Shown piece after piece: positions 38,274-48,204 of a DNA stretch of 64,000 bases (position 1 is its first letter; each line of letters starts with the position of its first letter). The notes under the pieces were generated by a model. That model was given only the letters and a program-made list of their open reading frames with translations. It did no database searches and was not told the origin of the DNA. The stretch comes from Hyphomicrobiales bacterium (GTDB taxonomy: Bacteria > Pseudomonadota > Alphaproteobacteria > Rhizobiales > Beijerinckiaceae): positions 1,726,001 through 1,790,000 of the forward strand of contig CAKNFJ010000001.1 of assembly GCA_930633495.1 (NCBI GenBank), in the 5' to 3' direction. The translations under genes and the position numbers were made by a program.

Positions 38274-39380
38274 ATGGCACTTGGTTCAGCCTTGAAGGCT
38301 TTCATGATGGCCGCCGCTACCGCCGTGGCAATCGTCAGCGCCATGCCGTCGGCATCGGCCGCCCCGGTCTATCCCGACGACTACAAGACGCTGGTGGAGC
38401 AATCCAAATCGGAGAGCGGCGTTCTCGTTTATTCGGTGATCGCCGCATCCAACTGGAGTCACACGCTCGCCGGCTTCAGGAAGAAGTACCCCTGGATCAA
38501 GGTCGAGACCCTCGATCTCTCCAACGAGATCTGGGATCGCTATTACACCGAGCGCGCGACGAACGCGCGCACCACCGATCTCATCGTCGCCTTCGGCGTC
38601 GACCGCTGGCTGCAGTTCCTCGATAAGGGCGAAGCCGTCGATTATAAATCACCGGAGGCCGCCGGCCTCGCGGATTGGGTCAATCCCAAGCCCGGCCTGT
38701 TCTCGCTGTCGGTCGATCCGGTGCTGATCATCTGGAACAAGGCGCTGGCCGGAGGCAAGACCTTCGACAGCATGACCGGCCTCGCCGACGCAGCCAAGGA
38801 GAATGCCGGCAAATGGACCGGCCGGCTCGGCACCTACGACGCCGGCGCCGGCTCGTTGACTGCGACCTTCCTCGCCGGCTGGGCTCAGATGCAGGGCGAG
38901 AAGGCCTGGCCGATCCTCGACCAACTCGGGCCCCTGTCCAAGGTCGAGCGTTCCGGCGGCACGATGACGGAGAAGACGCTGAACGGCGAATATGTCGCGT
39001 CCTACATGGTCGGCGCCGCCGGCTTCTACCCGCGCCTGCGCGACGACGCGATCCGCGCCGCCATGGGCTGGAGCTTCATGAAGGACGGCCAGGTCGCCTT
39101 TCCCCGCGGCATCGCCATCACCAAGGGCGCGCGCAGCCCGGCATCAGCCAAGCTGCTGCTCGATTATTCCCTGTCGCGGGAAGGCCAGGTCGGCTTCGGA
39201 CAGGGCGGTCTCACGCCGATACGCGACGATATCACCAAGGACGAGATCCCGATCGCCCCACTGTCGGAAATCAAGGCCATCGTCGGCGAGACGAACTTCC
39301 ATGTGCTCGGTTACGATCAGGAGTTCGTTGCGGCGATGGAGCCCTTCGTCGCGCGCTGGCGCAAAGCTTTCAAGCGCTAG
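38274..39380 (+). CDS. ABC transporter substrate-binding protein (Fe3+/polyamine-type, COG1840-like)
   Basis: A 368-residue periplasmic protein with a signal peptide (MALGSALKAFMMAAATAVAI, cut near ASA-APV). The mature part resembles AfuA/FbpA-type proteins (SGVLVYSVIAASNWSHTLAGF, then RYYTERATNARTTDLIVAFG). Family members bind ferric ion, phosphonates, or organic acids. Neighbouring CoA-transferase and lyase genes suggest an organic acid rather than iron here. The ATG at 38274 is set by GGGGAGG upstream. First gene of a four-gene operon. Confidence 0.87.
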   Translation: MALGSALKAFMMAAATAVAIVSAMPSASAAPVYPDDYKTLVEQSKSESGVLVYSVIAASNWSHTLAGFRKKYPWIKVETLDLSNEIWDRYYTERATNARTTDLIVAFGVDRWLQFLDKGEAVDYKSPEAAGLADWVNPKPGLFSLSVDPVLIIWNKALAGGKTFDSMTGLADAAKENAGKWTGRLGTYDAGAGSLTATFLAGWAQMQGEKAWPILDQLGPLSKVERSGGTMTEKTLNGEYVASYMVGAAGFYPRLRDDAIRAAMGWSFMKDGQVAFPRGIAITKGARSPASAKLLLDYSLSREGQVGFGQGGLTPIRDDITKDEIPIAPLSEIKAIVGETNFHVLGYDQEFVAAMEPFVARWRKAFKR

Positions 39381-39392
39381 GCGGCCCCGCTC

Positions 39393-41135
39393 ATGTCGAC
39401 CCAGCCAGCAGAGGCGCTCCGGTGGGAAACGGCGGCACCCCGCCGCCCTGCCAGCCCGATCGGCCTCGACCGCATCGTTCAATACGCCACCGCGCTGCTG
39501 GTCCTCGCGCTGGTCGTCCTGCCGCTTGCGCCGACAGTCTATCAATCCTTCCGCGACCTGCCGCTCTATGACAGTGGCGGCACGCTCACTCTCTCTGCCT
39601 ATGCGCGCCTTCTCGGCAGCCGAGAATTCTTGGTGGCGCTGGGTAACACGCTGACCGTTGCGGTCGGTGCGACCCTGCTGGCGCAGATTCTGGGCGTCTG
39701 CTGCGCGCTCGTCGTTGCCCGCACGGACATGCCGGCACGCCGCTTCGTCGGCTCTCTGATGCTGTGGCCGCTCTATCTGAGCCAGCTCGTGCTGGCGCTG
39801 GGCTGGATCGTCGCCTATGGGCCGAGCGGCCTCGTCACGCTCTGGCTGGGGCAATGGCTCGGCAGCCCTCCGTGGAATCTCTATTCGCTGGGCGGGCTCA
39901 CCATCGTGGCCGGCTGCTCGCTGGCGCCGCTGACCTATATGTATTGCGTCGACGCCGCCCGCACCGTCGATCCCGCTCTCGAAGACGCGATGCGCATGTC
40001 GGGCGCCGGTCCGCTGCGCGCCCTCTTCGCCGTCACGGTGCCGCTGATCCGCCCGGCCCTGACGGCCAGCCTGGTGCTGAACTTCGTGCTCTGCCTGGAG
40101 CTCTTCTCGCTGCCGCTGCTGCTCGGCGTCCCCAGCGGCTACGAGTTCCTGACGACCTTCATCTACAGCCACGGCTTCGAGGCCTCCCCCCCGGACCATG
40201 CGCTGGTCGGCGCCTTGGCGGTCGTCCTGCTGCTGATCGCCTCGCTGCTGGTAATGGTCCAGGGCAAGCTGGTCGGTGACCGGCGGCGCTTCGTCACGGT
40301 GAGCGGCAAGGCCGGACAACGCCGGCTCGCGCCGTTGGGCGCCTGGCGCTGGCCGCTGGCGGGGTTTGCACTGGCCTATATCGGCCTGACCACGGTCGTC
40401 GTGATCGGCTGCCTCGTGCTGCGCGCCTTCACCAGTGCGCTCTCGCCCTACGTCCCCCTGCAGGAGGCGCTGACGCTCTCGAACTTCACGGTCCTACTCG
40501 ACGATCCGGCGACGCTGCGCGCCATCGTCAACACCGTCACGACGGCCGTTGCCGTCGGCGTTATCGGAACGCTTCTTGCCGTCGGGGCCGCCCTCGTCGC
40601 CACCCGCTCCACCATGCCGGGCCGCCGCCTGCTCGAATTCGCGGCGCTGTATCCGCGCGCGGTGCCCGGCATCCTGATCGGCATGGGCGTGCTCTGGGCG
40701 GCGGCCTTCCTGCCGCCGGTGGCCTGGCTGCAGAACACGATCGGTATCCTGGTCCTGGCCTTCGTCATCCGCCACCTGCCGGTCGGCTATGCGGCGATCC
40801 AGAGCATGCTCGTCCAGATCAGTGCGGACCACGATCGTGCGGCGCGCATGTGCGGCGCCTCCTGGCTGGAGGCGATGCGCTCGGCGGTGGCGCCGCAATT
40901 GCGGCCGGCGCTGGTCACCTCCTTCGCACTGCTCGCGATGCATGCCGTGAAGGAATACGCCGTCGCCGTGTTCCTGTTCGGGCCCGGCAGCGAAATCCTC
41001 GGAACCACCATGCTGACGCAATGGATCCAGGGCGAATACGGCCCCGTCGCCGCGCTCGCCGTGGTCCAGATCGTACTGATCGTGGTCCTACTCGCCGCCT
41101 TCCGACGTTTCCTGGGAACACGCGCCCATGTCTGA
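39393..41135 (+). CDS. ABC transporter permease with two fused permease domains (FbpB/ThiP type)
   Basis: A 580-residue membrane protein with about 12 helices made of two BPD-transport permease units; EAA-like loops lie near EDAMRMSGAGPLRALFAV and DHDRAARMCGASWLEAMRS. Such double permeases work with COG1840 binding proteins and one ATPase. It is placed 12 bases after the binding protein gene and its end overlaps the ATPase start by eight bases. Confidence 0.9.
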   Translation: MSTQPAEALRWETAAPRRPASPIGLDRIVQYATALLVLALVVLPLAPTVYQSFRDLPLYDSGGTLTLSAYARLLGSREFLVALGNTLTVAVGATLLAQILGVCCALVVARTDMPARRFVGSLMLWPLYLSQLVLALGWIVAYGPSGLVTLWLGQWLGSPPWNLYSLGGLTIVAGCSLAPLTYMYCVDAARTVDPALEDAMRMSGAGPLRALFAVTVPLIRPALTASLVLNFVLCLELFSLPLLLGVPSGYEFLTTFIYSHGFEASPPDHALVGALAVVLLLIASLLVMVQGKLVGDRRRFVTVSGKAGQRRLAPLGAWRWPLAGFALAYIGLTTVVVIGCLVLRAFTSALSPYVPLQEALTLSNFTVLLDDPATLRAIVNTVTTAVAVGVIGTLLAVGAALVATRSTMPGRRLLEFAALYPRAVPGILIGMGVLWAAAFLPPVAWLQNTIGILVLAFVIRHLPVGYAAIQSMLVQISADHDRAARMCGASWLEAMRSAVAPQLRPALVTSFALLAMHAVKEYAVAVFLFGPGSEILGTTMLTQWIQGEYGPVAALAVVQIVLIVVLLAAFRRFLGTRAHV

Positions 41136-42213
41136 GATCGTCATCGCCAACCTGAACAAGCGCTACGGCAAGGTCGCGGCCGTGAAGGACCTGTCGCTGA
41201 CGATCGCCGAGGGCGAAATGGTGACGCTGCTCGGCCCGTCCGGCTGCGGCAAGAGCACGACGCTCGGAGCCCTGGCCGGGCTGGAAGCGCCGACCTCGGG
41301 CAAGATTCGTGTCGGCAATGCCGTGTTCTTCGACAGCGAAGCCGGCATCCATCTCCCGCCGGAGCGCCGTGACTGCGGCATGGTCTTCCAGTCCTATGCG
41401 CTGTGGCCACACATGACGGTCGAGCAGAATTGCGCCTATCCGCTCAAGCTGCGGAAAGTGCCGCGCGCCCAGCGCCGCGACCGGGTGATGGAGGCCCTCG
41501 CGCTGGTGGAGATGGCCCATCTCGTCGACCGCTATCCGCACGAGCTTTCGGGCGGACAGCAGCAGCGCGTCGCGCTGGCCCGCACGCTGGTCTTCAAGCC
41601 GCGCGTCCTGCTGCTCGACGAGCCCCTGTCCAATCTCGACGCCAAGCTGCGCGACCGGGCCAGGGCCTGGCTGAAATCGCTGCAGAAGAAGATCGGGCTG
41701 ACGACGCTGTTCGTGACGCATGACCAGACCGAGGCGCTCTCGATGAGCGACCGCGTCGCGGTGATGAACCAGGGGCATCTGGTGCAGATCGATACCCCCC
41801 GCAACATCTACGAGCGCCCGGCCGACCGTTTCGTGGCCGATTTCATCGGCACCATGAATTTCGTCACGGGGCAGCGCGCTCGCGGCGGCGGGAGCATCAT
41901 ACTTTCGGACGGGCAGCACATCCCGCTTCCCGCCGGGCAAGCCGAGGCGGCGGTTGACGGCGCCGACCTGACCCTGGCGCTCAGGCCCGAGCGGCTGTTC
42001 ATCGATCCGCTGCCTTCATCCCGGGACACGCTGGAAGGCCGCATCCTCGACAGCAACTATCTCGGCAACCGCTTTTCCTATCAGGTCGAGATCGCCGGGC
42101 AGGTGCTCCGGGTCGAGAGCGAGTGCGAATATCGACCGGGACCGGCGCGCCTGGCCGTGGATACTGTCGGAGCCGGCGTTTTCCCCGCCGAAAGCGGAGC
42201 GCGCCTGCCGTGA
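41128..42213 (+). CDS. ABC transporter ATP-binding protein (PotA/FbpC type)
   Basis: A 361-residue ATPase: Walker A GPSGCGKSTTLG, signature LSGGQQQRVALARTL, Walker B LLLDEPLSNLDAK and the switch His in VTHDQTEA. It has a C-terminal TOBE-like regulatory domain from about residue 245. It energises the permease at 39393. The stop overlaps the next ATG (TGATG). Confidence 0.92.
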   Translation: MSEIVIANLNKRYGKVAAVKDLSLTIAEGEMVTLLGPSGCGKSTTLGALAGLEAPTSGKIRVGNAVFFDSEAGIHLPPERRDCGMVFQSYALWPHMTVEQNCAYPLKLRKVPRAQRRDRVMEALALVEMAHLVDRYPHELSGGQQQRVALARTLVFKPRVLLLDEPLSNLDAKLRDRARAWLKSLQKKIGLTTLFVTHDQTEALSMSDRVAVMNQGHLVQIDTPRNIYERPADRFVADFIGTMNFVTGQRARGGGSIILSDGQHIPLPAGQAEAAVDGADLTLALRPERLFIDPLPSSRDTLEGRILDSNYLGNRFSYQVEIAGQVLRVESECEYRPGPARLAVDTVGAGVFPAESGARLP

Positions 42214-43040
42214 TGCCGCCCCTGCCGCGCTGCATGCTCTTCGTACCGGCCCTCGCGCCGGAGCGCTTCGCCAAGGCGCTCGCCTCGGGGGCGGACACCA
42301 TCTGCATCGACCTCGAGGATGCGATCGCCCCGAGCCGCAAGGCGGAGGCGCGCGAAACGCTGATCGCCTACCTTTCCAACCTGGATAGGCCGGACCCGCG
42401 CATCTGGCTGCGCATCAATGCCGCTGAGACCAAGGAAGGCCAGGATGACCTCGCCGCGCTGGAGGAACTCGACCGGCCGCTGTCGCTGCTGCTCCCGAAG
42501 GTCGAGGCTGCGGGCGGCCTTCACGCCGTCGGAGCGCGGCTCGGTGGCGGAACCCGCTTGATTGCCATCGTCGAAACTGCACTCGGGCTTTCACAGGTGG
42601 AGACGCTTGCGCATACGGGCGAGCCGCTCGCGGGGCTTCTCTTCGGGCCGGGCGATCTCTCCGCCTCGCTCGGATGCGCTCCGGCCTGGGACGCCCTGCT
42701 TTATGCGCGCAGCCGTACCGTCCTGGCGGCAAGAACCGCAGGCATCGGGGTCATCGACGGGCCGTATTTCGATCTGGCCGATGCCGCTGGGGCAGGCAGC
42801 GAAGCTGCGGCGGCGGCAGCATTGGGCTTCGACGGCAAGGTCGCGGTCCATCCACTCCAGGTCGCGCCGATCATGGCAGGTTTCATGCCCAGCGGGGACG
42901 AGATCAGCCGGGCCCGGCGCATCCTCGACATCTTCGCGGACGAGCGTGTCGGTGTCGCCATGATCGACGGCCGGCTCGTCGACGGTCCCTTGATCGAGAA
43001 TGCCCGGCGCGTGATAAGACAAGCGGGGGAGGCAACGTAG
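42213..43040 (+). CDS. HpcH/HpaI aldolase / CitE-like CoA-ester lyase
   Basis: A 275-residue TIM-barrel lyase with ADTICIDLEDAIAPSRKAEA, the acidic metal residue in IVETALGLSQVE and GPGDLSASLG. Members cleave malyl-CoA, citramalyl-CoA or HMG-CoA-like esters into acetyl-CoA plus an oxo acid. It is coupled to the ABC transporter (TGATG) and followed by a LysR gene and a CoA-transferase, which together suggest import, CoA activation and cleavage of a hydroxy acid. The ATG at 42213 is used; a GTG directly before it is also in frame. Confidence 0.87.
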   Translation: MPPLPRCMLFVPALAPERFAKALASGADTICIDLEDAIAPSRKAEARETLIAYLSNLDRPDPRIWLRINAAETKEGQDDLAALEELDRPLSLLLPKVEAAGGLHAVGARLGGGTRLIAIVETALGLSQVETLAHTGEPLAGLLFGPGDLSASLGCAPAWDALLYARSRTVLAARTAGIGVIDGPYFDLADAAGAGSEAAAAAALGFDGKVAVHPLQVAPIMAGFMPSGDEISRARRILDIFADERVGVAMIDGRLVDGPLIENARRVIRQAGEAT

Positions 43041-43084
43041 GCTCGGATGAGAAGCCCCCCTTCCGTCACCAGGGGACCGAGCAT

Positions 43085-44035
43085 TTGGCGATACAGCTCC
43101 GACATCTGAATTATTTCGTTCATATCGTCGATGCCGGCAGCTTTTCCCGCGCCGCCACAGTCGCCAACATCGCCCAGCCGGCTCTCAGCCAGCAGATCGC
43201 CGGGCTTGAGCTCGAGCTCGGCGTCAAGCTGCTGACGCGCAGCGCGCGCGGTGTCACGCCGACCGACGCCGGCCTTGTCCTCTACCGCCAGGCCTGCTCG
43301 ATCCGGCGGCAGATCGACCAGATTCCGGCGCTCGTGCGCGCAACGGAACAGGAACCGACCGGGTCGGTCTCGCTCGGCATGCCGCAAACACTCGCGGCCC
43401 GGGTTGGCTCCGCCTTCGTTGCCGCCTGCCGGCAGAAATTCCCCAGGTTGCTGCTGCGACTCATGGAGGGAGCCAGCGTGCAGCTGCGCGACAACCTGAC
43501 GGCAAGCCGGGTCGATATCTCGCTGATCCACGAACAGACCGACATTCCCGGCCTTGCCTATCGGCCGATCTTCCATCAGGCGCTGTTCGCGCTCGCCCGC
43601 AGGGACCGCGAGGGCCCGGACGGCGACACCATCGATCTCGAAGACCTGATGCGACGGCCGCTGGTCCTGCCGACCGCACCCAATGCGGTCCGCGACAAGG
43701 TCGACGCGGCGCTGGCGGAACGGAAGCTGAGGCCGACGATCGTCGCCGAGCTCAACAGTTTCCACGGCATCCTCGACGTCGTGCGCGACGATGCCGTCTA
43801 TACAATCCTGCCCTGGCCCGCGACCGAGGAGACGCTCGGCGGCAGCGATTTCAGGGCCTGGATGATCGAGCCGCGGCTAGAGATCACCACCTCTTTCGCC
43901 GTCTCGACCCTGACGCCGGTCAGTGGAGCCGCCTTCATTGTGCAGGAGTTCTTCGTCGAGTTCCTCGCCGAGAAGGTCCGCGCCGAGAAGTGGATCGGCG
44001 CCCGTCTCGATGAGAGCTATCGCGCGGCCTTATAG
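43085..44035 (+). CDS. LysR family transcriptional regulator
   Basis: About 316 residues with a TTG start, chosen because QLRHLNYFVHIVDAGSFSRA is the normal LysR beginning and AGGGGA lies nine bases upstream. The HTH is AATVANIAQPALSQQIAGLE; the rest is the type 2 periplasmic-binding-like effector domain. The sequence resembles Nac/CbL-like regulators. It probably controls the flanking transporter, lyase and CoA-transferase genes in response to the transported acid. The in-frame extension to 42674 overlaps the lyase gene and is rejected. Confidence 0.88.
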   Translation: MAIQLRHLNYFVHIVDAGSFSRAATVANIAQPALSQQIAGLELELGVKLLTRSARGVTPTDAGLVLYRQACSIRRQIDQIPALVRATEQEPTGSVSLGMPQTLAARVGSAFVAACRQKFPRLLLRLMEGASVQLRDNLTASRVDISLIHEQTDIPGLAYRPIFHQALFALARRDREGPDGDTIDLEDLMRRPLVLPTAPNAVRDKVDAALAERKLRPTIVAELNSFHGILDVVRDDAVYTILPWPATEETLGGSDFRAWMIEPRLEITTSFAVSTLTPVSGAAFIVQEFFVEFLAEKVRAEKWIGARLDESYRAAL

Positions 44036-44114
44036 CCGAACCGCCAAACACTATTGGTTCCACCCCGCAAGCCGAGGCTACGAAAGAACGGCAAGCCCAC
44101 GGAACAGGACGACG

Positions 44115-45299
44115 ATGCAAAAGGCCGACTACGCCCCTGACGCGCGCTGCCCGCTGGATGGCGTGCGCGTGATCGACATGTCTCATCTTGTCGCCGGCAA
44201 TATGCTGACGCAGGTGCTGGCGGATCTGGGGGCCGACGTCATCAAGATCGAGCCGCCGCAGGGCGATACGTTGCGGGCCTGGAAGGAAAACGGCGTCGCC
44301 GTGCAGTGGAAGGTCTATGGCCGCAACAAGCGCAGCATCGCCATAGACCTCAAGCACGCCGGCGGACGGCGCATCTTCGAAGCCCTGGTGCGGAGCGGCG
44401 CGATTCTCGTCGAGAACTTCCGGCCGGGCACGCTGGAGAAGCTCGGCTACGGCCCTGACGTCCTGCTCGGCCTCAATCCCGCGCTCGTCATCACCCGGCT
44501 GAGCGGCTGGGGGCAGACCGGGCCATACCGGGACCGCCCCGGCTTCGGCACCCTCGTCGAGGCGTTTTCGGGTTTCGCGCACAAGAACGGCTTCCCGGAC
44601 AAGCCCCCGGCCCTGCCCAATCTCGGACTGGCCGACAGCGTTGCCGGCCTCTACGGCGCAGCGGCGACGCTAACGGCCCTGCGGCATGTCGAGGTCGCCG
44701 GCGGAAGCGGTCAGGTCGTGGACGTGTCGCTGCTCGAGCCGATCTACTCGATCCTCGGTGCCGATGCCGCCGTTCACCGGGCGAGCGGGCGTATTCCGAG
44801 CCGGCACGGCAACAGCACCCCGCTGTCATCGCCCCGCAATCTCTATCGCTCCCGCGACGACAAGTATCTGGCGATCTCCGGCTCGACGCAGGCGATGACC
44901 GAGCGCCTGCTGCATGCCATCGGCAGGCCCGAACTGATCGCCGACCCGCGCTTCCGCACCAATGCCGACAGGGTTGCCCATGCCGAGGCGCTCGACCGTG
45001 AGATCCAGGCCTTCATCGGCCTGCGGACGCTCGACGAGAATCTCGCCTATTTCGGCGCCGCAGGAGTGACCGCAGGGCCGGTCCATGACGGAGTCACGGT
45101 GACCACGGACCCGCATATGATCGAACGCGGCTCGGTCCTCGAATTTCCCGACGACGAGCTGTCGGGCCTGCCGATGCATGCGGTGGTGCCTCGCCTGTCG
45201 CAGACGCCCGGCGCGATCCGCCGCCCGGCGCCTGCCCTCGATGAGCATGCCGCCGAAATCCTGCGGGAACTCGGCTTCGAGCAAGATCCCCGGCAGTAG
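44115..45299 (+). CDS. CaiB/BaiF family CoA-transferase
   Basis: A 394-residue class III CoA-transferase. Marks are VIDMSHLVAGNMLTQVLADL, GADVIKIEPPQGDT, NKRSIAIDLKHAGGR and the catalytic Asp region LGLADSVAGLYGA. It moves CoA between carboxylic acids without an acyl-phosphate step. Start at 44115 (MQKADYAPDARC). It follows the LysR gene by 79 bases and fits as the activating enzyme for the acid later cleaved by the CitE-like lyase. Last gene before the accessory region. Confidence 0.9.
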   Translation: MQKADYAPDARCPLDGVRVIDMSHLVAGNMLTQVLADLGADVIKIEPPQGDTLRAWKENGVAVQWKVYGRNKRSIAIDLKHAGGRRIFEALVRSGAILVENFRPGTLEKLGYGPDVLLGLNPALVITRLSGWGQTGPYRDRPGFGTLVEAFSGFAHKNGFPDKPPALPNLGLADSVAGLYGAAATLTALRHVEVAGGSGQVVDVSLLEPIYSILGADAAVHRASGRIPSRHGNSTPLSSPRNLYRSRDDKYLAISGSTQAMTERLLHAIGRPELIADPRFRTNADRVAHAEALDREIQAFIGLRTLDENLAYFGAAGVTAGPVHDGVTVTTDPHMIERGSVLEFPDDELSGLPMHAVVPRLSQTPGAIRRPAPALDEHAAEILRELGFEQDPRQ

Positions 45300-45555
45300 A
45301 GGCAGGCGACGCTCTCGAACTTGAGTTGATCTGTCCGTCGCTTCGCCACTGGGGGGCTGACGAGGGGCGAACTCCGGCTCGTGCGAAACACGATCAACGA
45401 GGTAGCTATCCGGACTGGCCGGTCGTCCGGCGGCCCTGGTCCATCCGCACCTGCGGAAGCATACGGCTAGAGCATTTCCGCTGATTGTTGAATCGATTGT
45501 GATGAGACGCGCGCAGCTTCGGCTGCTTCAACCTCCGTATTGAGGGAGGTTGGCG

Positions 45556-45739
45556 GTGGCGCGAGCTCTGAGTGACGATCTTCGTGTGCGTGTCGTGAAG
45601 GCCTCGTCGGACGGTCTCTCGGCCCGTCAGGCGGCTGCGCGGTTTGGCGTCGGGATTTCGACGGCGATCCGATGGATTGCGCGAGCCAGAACGGGAGAGT
45701 TGGCCGCGCGGGCACAAGGCAGGCGTCGCGGCTCGAGCC
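45556..45739 (+). pseudogene. IS630-family transposase, N-terminal fragment
   Basis: GTG-started frame reading ARALSDDLRVRVVKASSDG, LSARQAAARFGVGISTAIRW: the HTH of IS630-type transposases. The homologous frame stops where the IS21 element begins (about 45740), and no DDE domain is found on the other side. Upstream, from a TA at about 45470, lies the probable IS630 left end. The 256 bases between caiB (45299) and this gene otherwise hold nothing I can identify. Confidence 0.8.
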
Positions 45740-45861
45740 TTGTCAACGGCGGTCGGATTCCAGGCCAGCGTGGCGGAGTAAAAGCAGGCCAGCGGCGCTG
45801 TTTGGCGGATATGGCAAGGGCCCCGATCGGGGCCCTTGCCATATCGCGCTGCCGGGGGTGA

Positions 45862-46716
45862 TCAGGCGATGATCTCACCGGTTTCGGGATCGGCTTCGTC
45901 GGGGGTGGCCTGGTTTTGCTCCGCCGCGGCGGTGGCGCGCCGGCGGCCGGCGGATTGTTTGAGGCGGTAGCTGTCGCCGTTCATGGCCAGGATGCTGACG
46001 TGGTGGGTCAGGCGGTCGAGCAGCGCCCCGGTCAGTCGCTCCGATCCCAGGACGGACGTCCAGTCCTCGAAGGGCAGGTTCGAGGTGACGATGGTCGAGC
46101 CCCGCTCGTAACGCTGCGAGAAGACCTCGAACAGGAGCTCGGCACCGGTCGGCGACAGCGGCACATAGCCGAGCTCGTCGACAATCAGCAGCTTGACCGC
46201 CTGCAACTCGCGCTGGAGCCTGAGCAGACGCTTCTCGTCGCGGGCCTCGAGGAGCTGGCTGACCAGGGACGCCGCTGTGGTGAACGCGACGGAGAAGCCC
46301 TTCTGGCAAGCGACCAGCCCCAGCGCGAGAGCGACATGGGTCTTGCCCGTGCCGCTGTTGCCGAGCGCGATGATGTTCTCCCGGCGCAGGATGTAGCCGC
46401 AGCGCGCCAGCTCCAGCACGAGCATCTTGTTGAGGCTTGGGATCGCCGTGAAGTCGAAGGTGTCGAAGCTCTTCACCGCCGGGAAGCGCGGCGCCCGGAT
46501 CCGCCGCTCGACCGTCCGTCGCTCTCGGTCGATCAGTTCGAGCTCGATCAGCCGCAGCAGATAGCGGGGATGATCGACGCCGTCGCGGGCGCATTCCCGC
46601 GCAACCTTGTCGTATTCGCGCAGGACGGTGGGCAGCTTCAGTTGCTTGAGATGGTGCGCCAGCAGGACCTGCGGCGTCCCCGCGGTGGCGCTCGCCGGCA
46701 TCGTCTCCTTCGTCAC
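45862..46716 (-). CDS. istB: IS21-family helper ATPase IstB (copy 1)
   Basis: A 284-residue AAA+ protein with Walker [16 protein letters not shown], Walker B LLIVDELGYVPLS and the N-terminal LPTVLREYDKVA region of IstB. IstB assists the IstA transposase by target selection. The gene looks intact. The start overlaps the istA stop by four bases. Because the partner istA is broken, this copy can act only if another compatible IstA is present. Confidence 0.93.
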   Translation of the reverse strand: MTKETMPASATAGTPQVLLAHHLKQLKLPTVLREYDKVARECARDGVDHPRYLLRLIELELIDRERRTVERRIRAPRFPAVKSFDTFDFTAIPSLNKMLVLELARCGYILRRENIIALGNSGTGKTHVALALGLVACQKGFSVAFTTAASLVSQLLEARDEKRLLRLQRELQAVKLLIVDELGYVPLSPTGAELLFEVFSQRYERGSTIVTSNLPFEDWTSVLGSERLTGALLDRLTHHVSILAMNGDSYRLKQSAGRRRATAAAEQNQATPDEADPETGEIIA

Positions 46717-48204
46717 GCCGCGGCTCCCGGCAGGAGCACGGCATAGTCAGCGGCCGAGGTCGTCTTCACCGCCGTCTTCGGCAGATGCGGATAGGCCGCC
46801 AGGTCGAGACGGGCCGGACGTCGTTCCAGACGCGCCAGCGCGATCAACTTCACCGCATCGAAGCCGATCGCACCGAGCCGGATCGCCTCGCCGACGGCGA
46901 AGCTCACGATATCCCGCGGCAGCGCCTCCATCAGCCGCAGCACCTGGATGAACTCGCGCTTGCCGCGATTGCCCATCCGCGCTTCCAGCAGATGGCGCAG
47001 ATGCTGGAAGACTTCGGGCAGATCCCAGCCCTGCAACGCCGCCGCCTGGTCAAGCGCGCTCGGCTTCTCCTCGATCAGCGCCAGATAGTGCAGCGGATCG
47101 GCGACGAACACGCCGGTCCCGTAGCTGCGCGGATGACGGGCGATCGCCTCGCCCCGGCACAGGATCACGACCTCCTCGACGAAGCCCTTCACGACGACGT
47201 CCTGGAAGCCATAGGCCGTCGGCACCGAGTAATCGTTCGACCGGTATCGAACCAGCGCCGTCGACGAGACCCGCCCGCCACGCTTCTCGCACGGCTCCAG
47301 CGGCACCGCCAGCAAGAAGCGCAGGGCCCCGATATCGGCCGCGAGCCATTCCCCAATCGTCTGCGCATGCCGACCGGCCCGCTCGCCCTGCCGCCGGCGG
47401 CAGCGCTCGGCCAGCATCACGTTCAGCTAGGCGAAGCTCGCCACCACCGGGATCGGCGTCAGGAAGTTCGAGCGGGCATACTTCACAAGCCCCTCGACCT
47501 TGCCCTTGTCGTTGCCCTTGCCGGGGCGACCGAACCGATCCCGGAACAGGTAGTGGCTCACCAGCTCGGTGAAGGACCGTGTCCGCTCGCGTCGGCCGTC
47601 GCCACAGATCTTCGCCACCGCGATACGCGTGTTGTCGTAAAGAACCGACAGCGGGACACCTCCGAAGAAGCCAAAAGCCGAGACGTGACCATCCAGGAAC
47701 GCTTCCGTCGTCTCCCGCGGATAGGCCTTCACGAAGCAGGCGTCCGATTGCGGCAGGTCCAGGCAGAAGAAGTGGATCTTCTGCCGCACGCCGCCGATCA
47801 CCGCGATCGCCTCGCCGAAGTTCACCTGAGCGTGACCGCGTGGATGCGCCAGCGGCACGAACATCTCGCGGCCCCACGCCCGGCAGAGCCGCACATGGTC
47901 CTTCACCACCGTGTAGCCGCCGGCAAAGCCGTGCTCGTCCCGCAGCCGCTCGAAGATCCGCATGGCGCTGTTTCACCGGAGACGCCCGGTCTCCATCCAG
48001 GATCGCCTCGATCACCGGCAGCAGCGGACCGAGCTTCGGCTTCTCGACCGGCTTCGTCCGCGTGTACCCCGGCGGGATCGAGAACCGGCACATCTTGGCG
48101 ATCGTCTCGCGACGCAGCCCGAACACGCGTGCCGCTTCCCGCCGGCTCTGCCTCTGGTTGAAAACGAAATCGCGAACCGCCGCGTAGACCTCCACAGCGA
48201 ACAT
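46713..48204 (-). pseudogene. istA: IS21-family transposase IstA (copy 1), broken by frameshift and amber codon
   Basis: Three pieces together make one IstA. The N-terminus (MFAVEVYAAVRDFVFNQRQS, from 48204) reads to about 47965, where the frame shifts. The core (RIFERLRDEHGFAGGYTVV) then reads to a TAG at 47427-47429. The C-terminus (LNVMLAERCRRRQGERAG onward) continues in the same frame to 46713. The TAG lies where relatives have FAELN, so it most simply arose from a Glu codon (GAG to TAG). Both defects should abolish the transposase. Confidence 0.88.

Noticed and set aside
38274..42213. Assignment of the ABC transporter to ferric iron uptake
   Set aside because: The family similarity alone would suggest iron, but the coupled CoA-ester lyase and nearby CoA-transferase argue for an organic acid, so no iron symbol was given.
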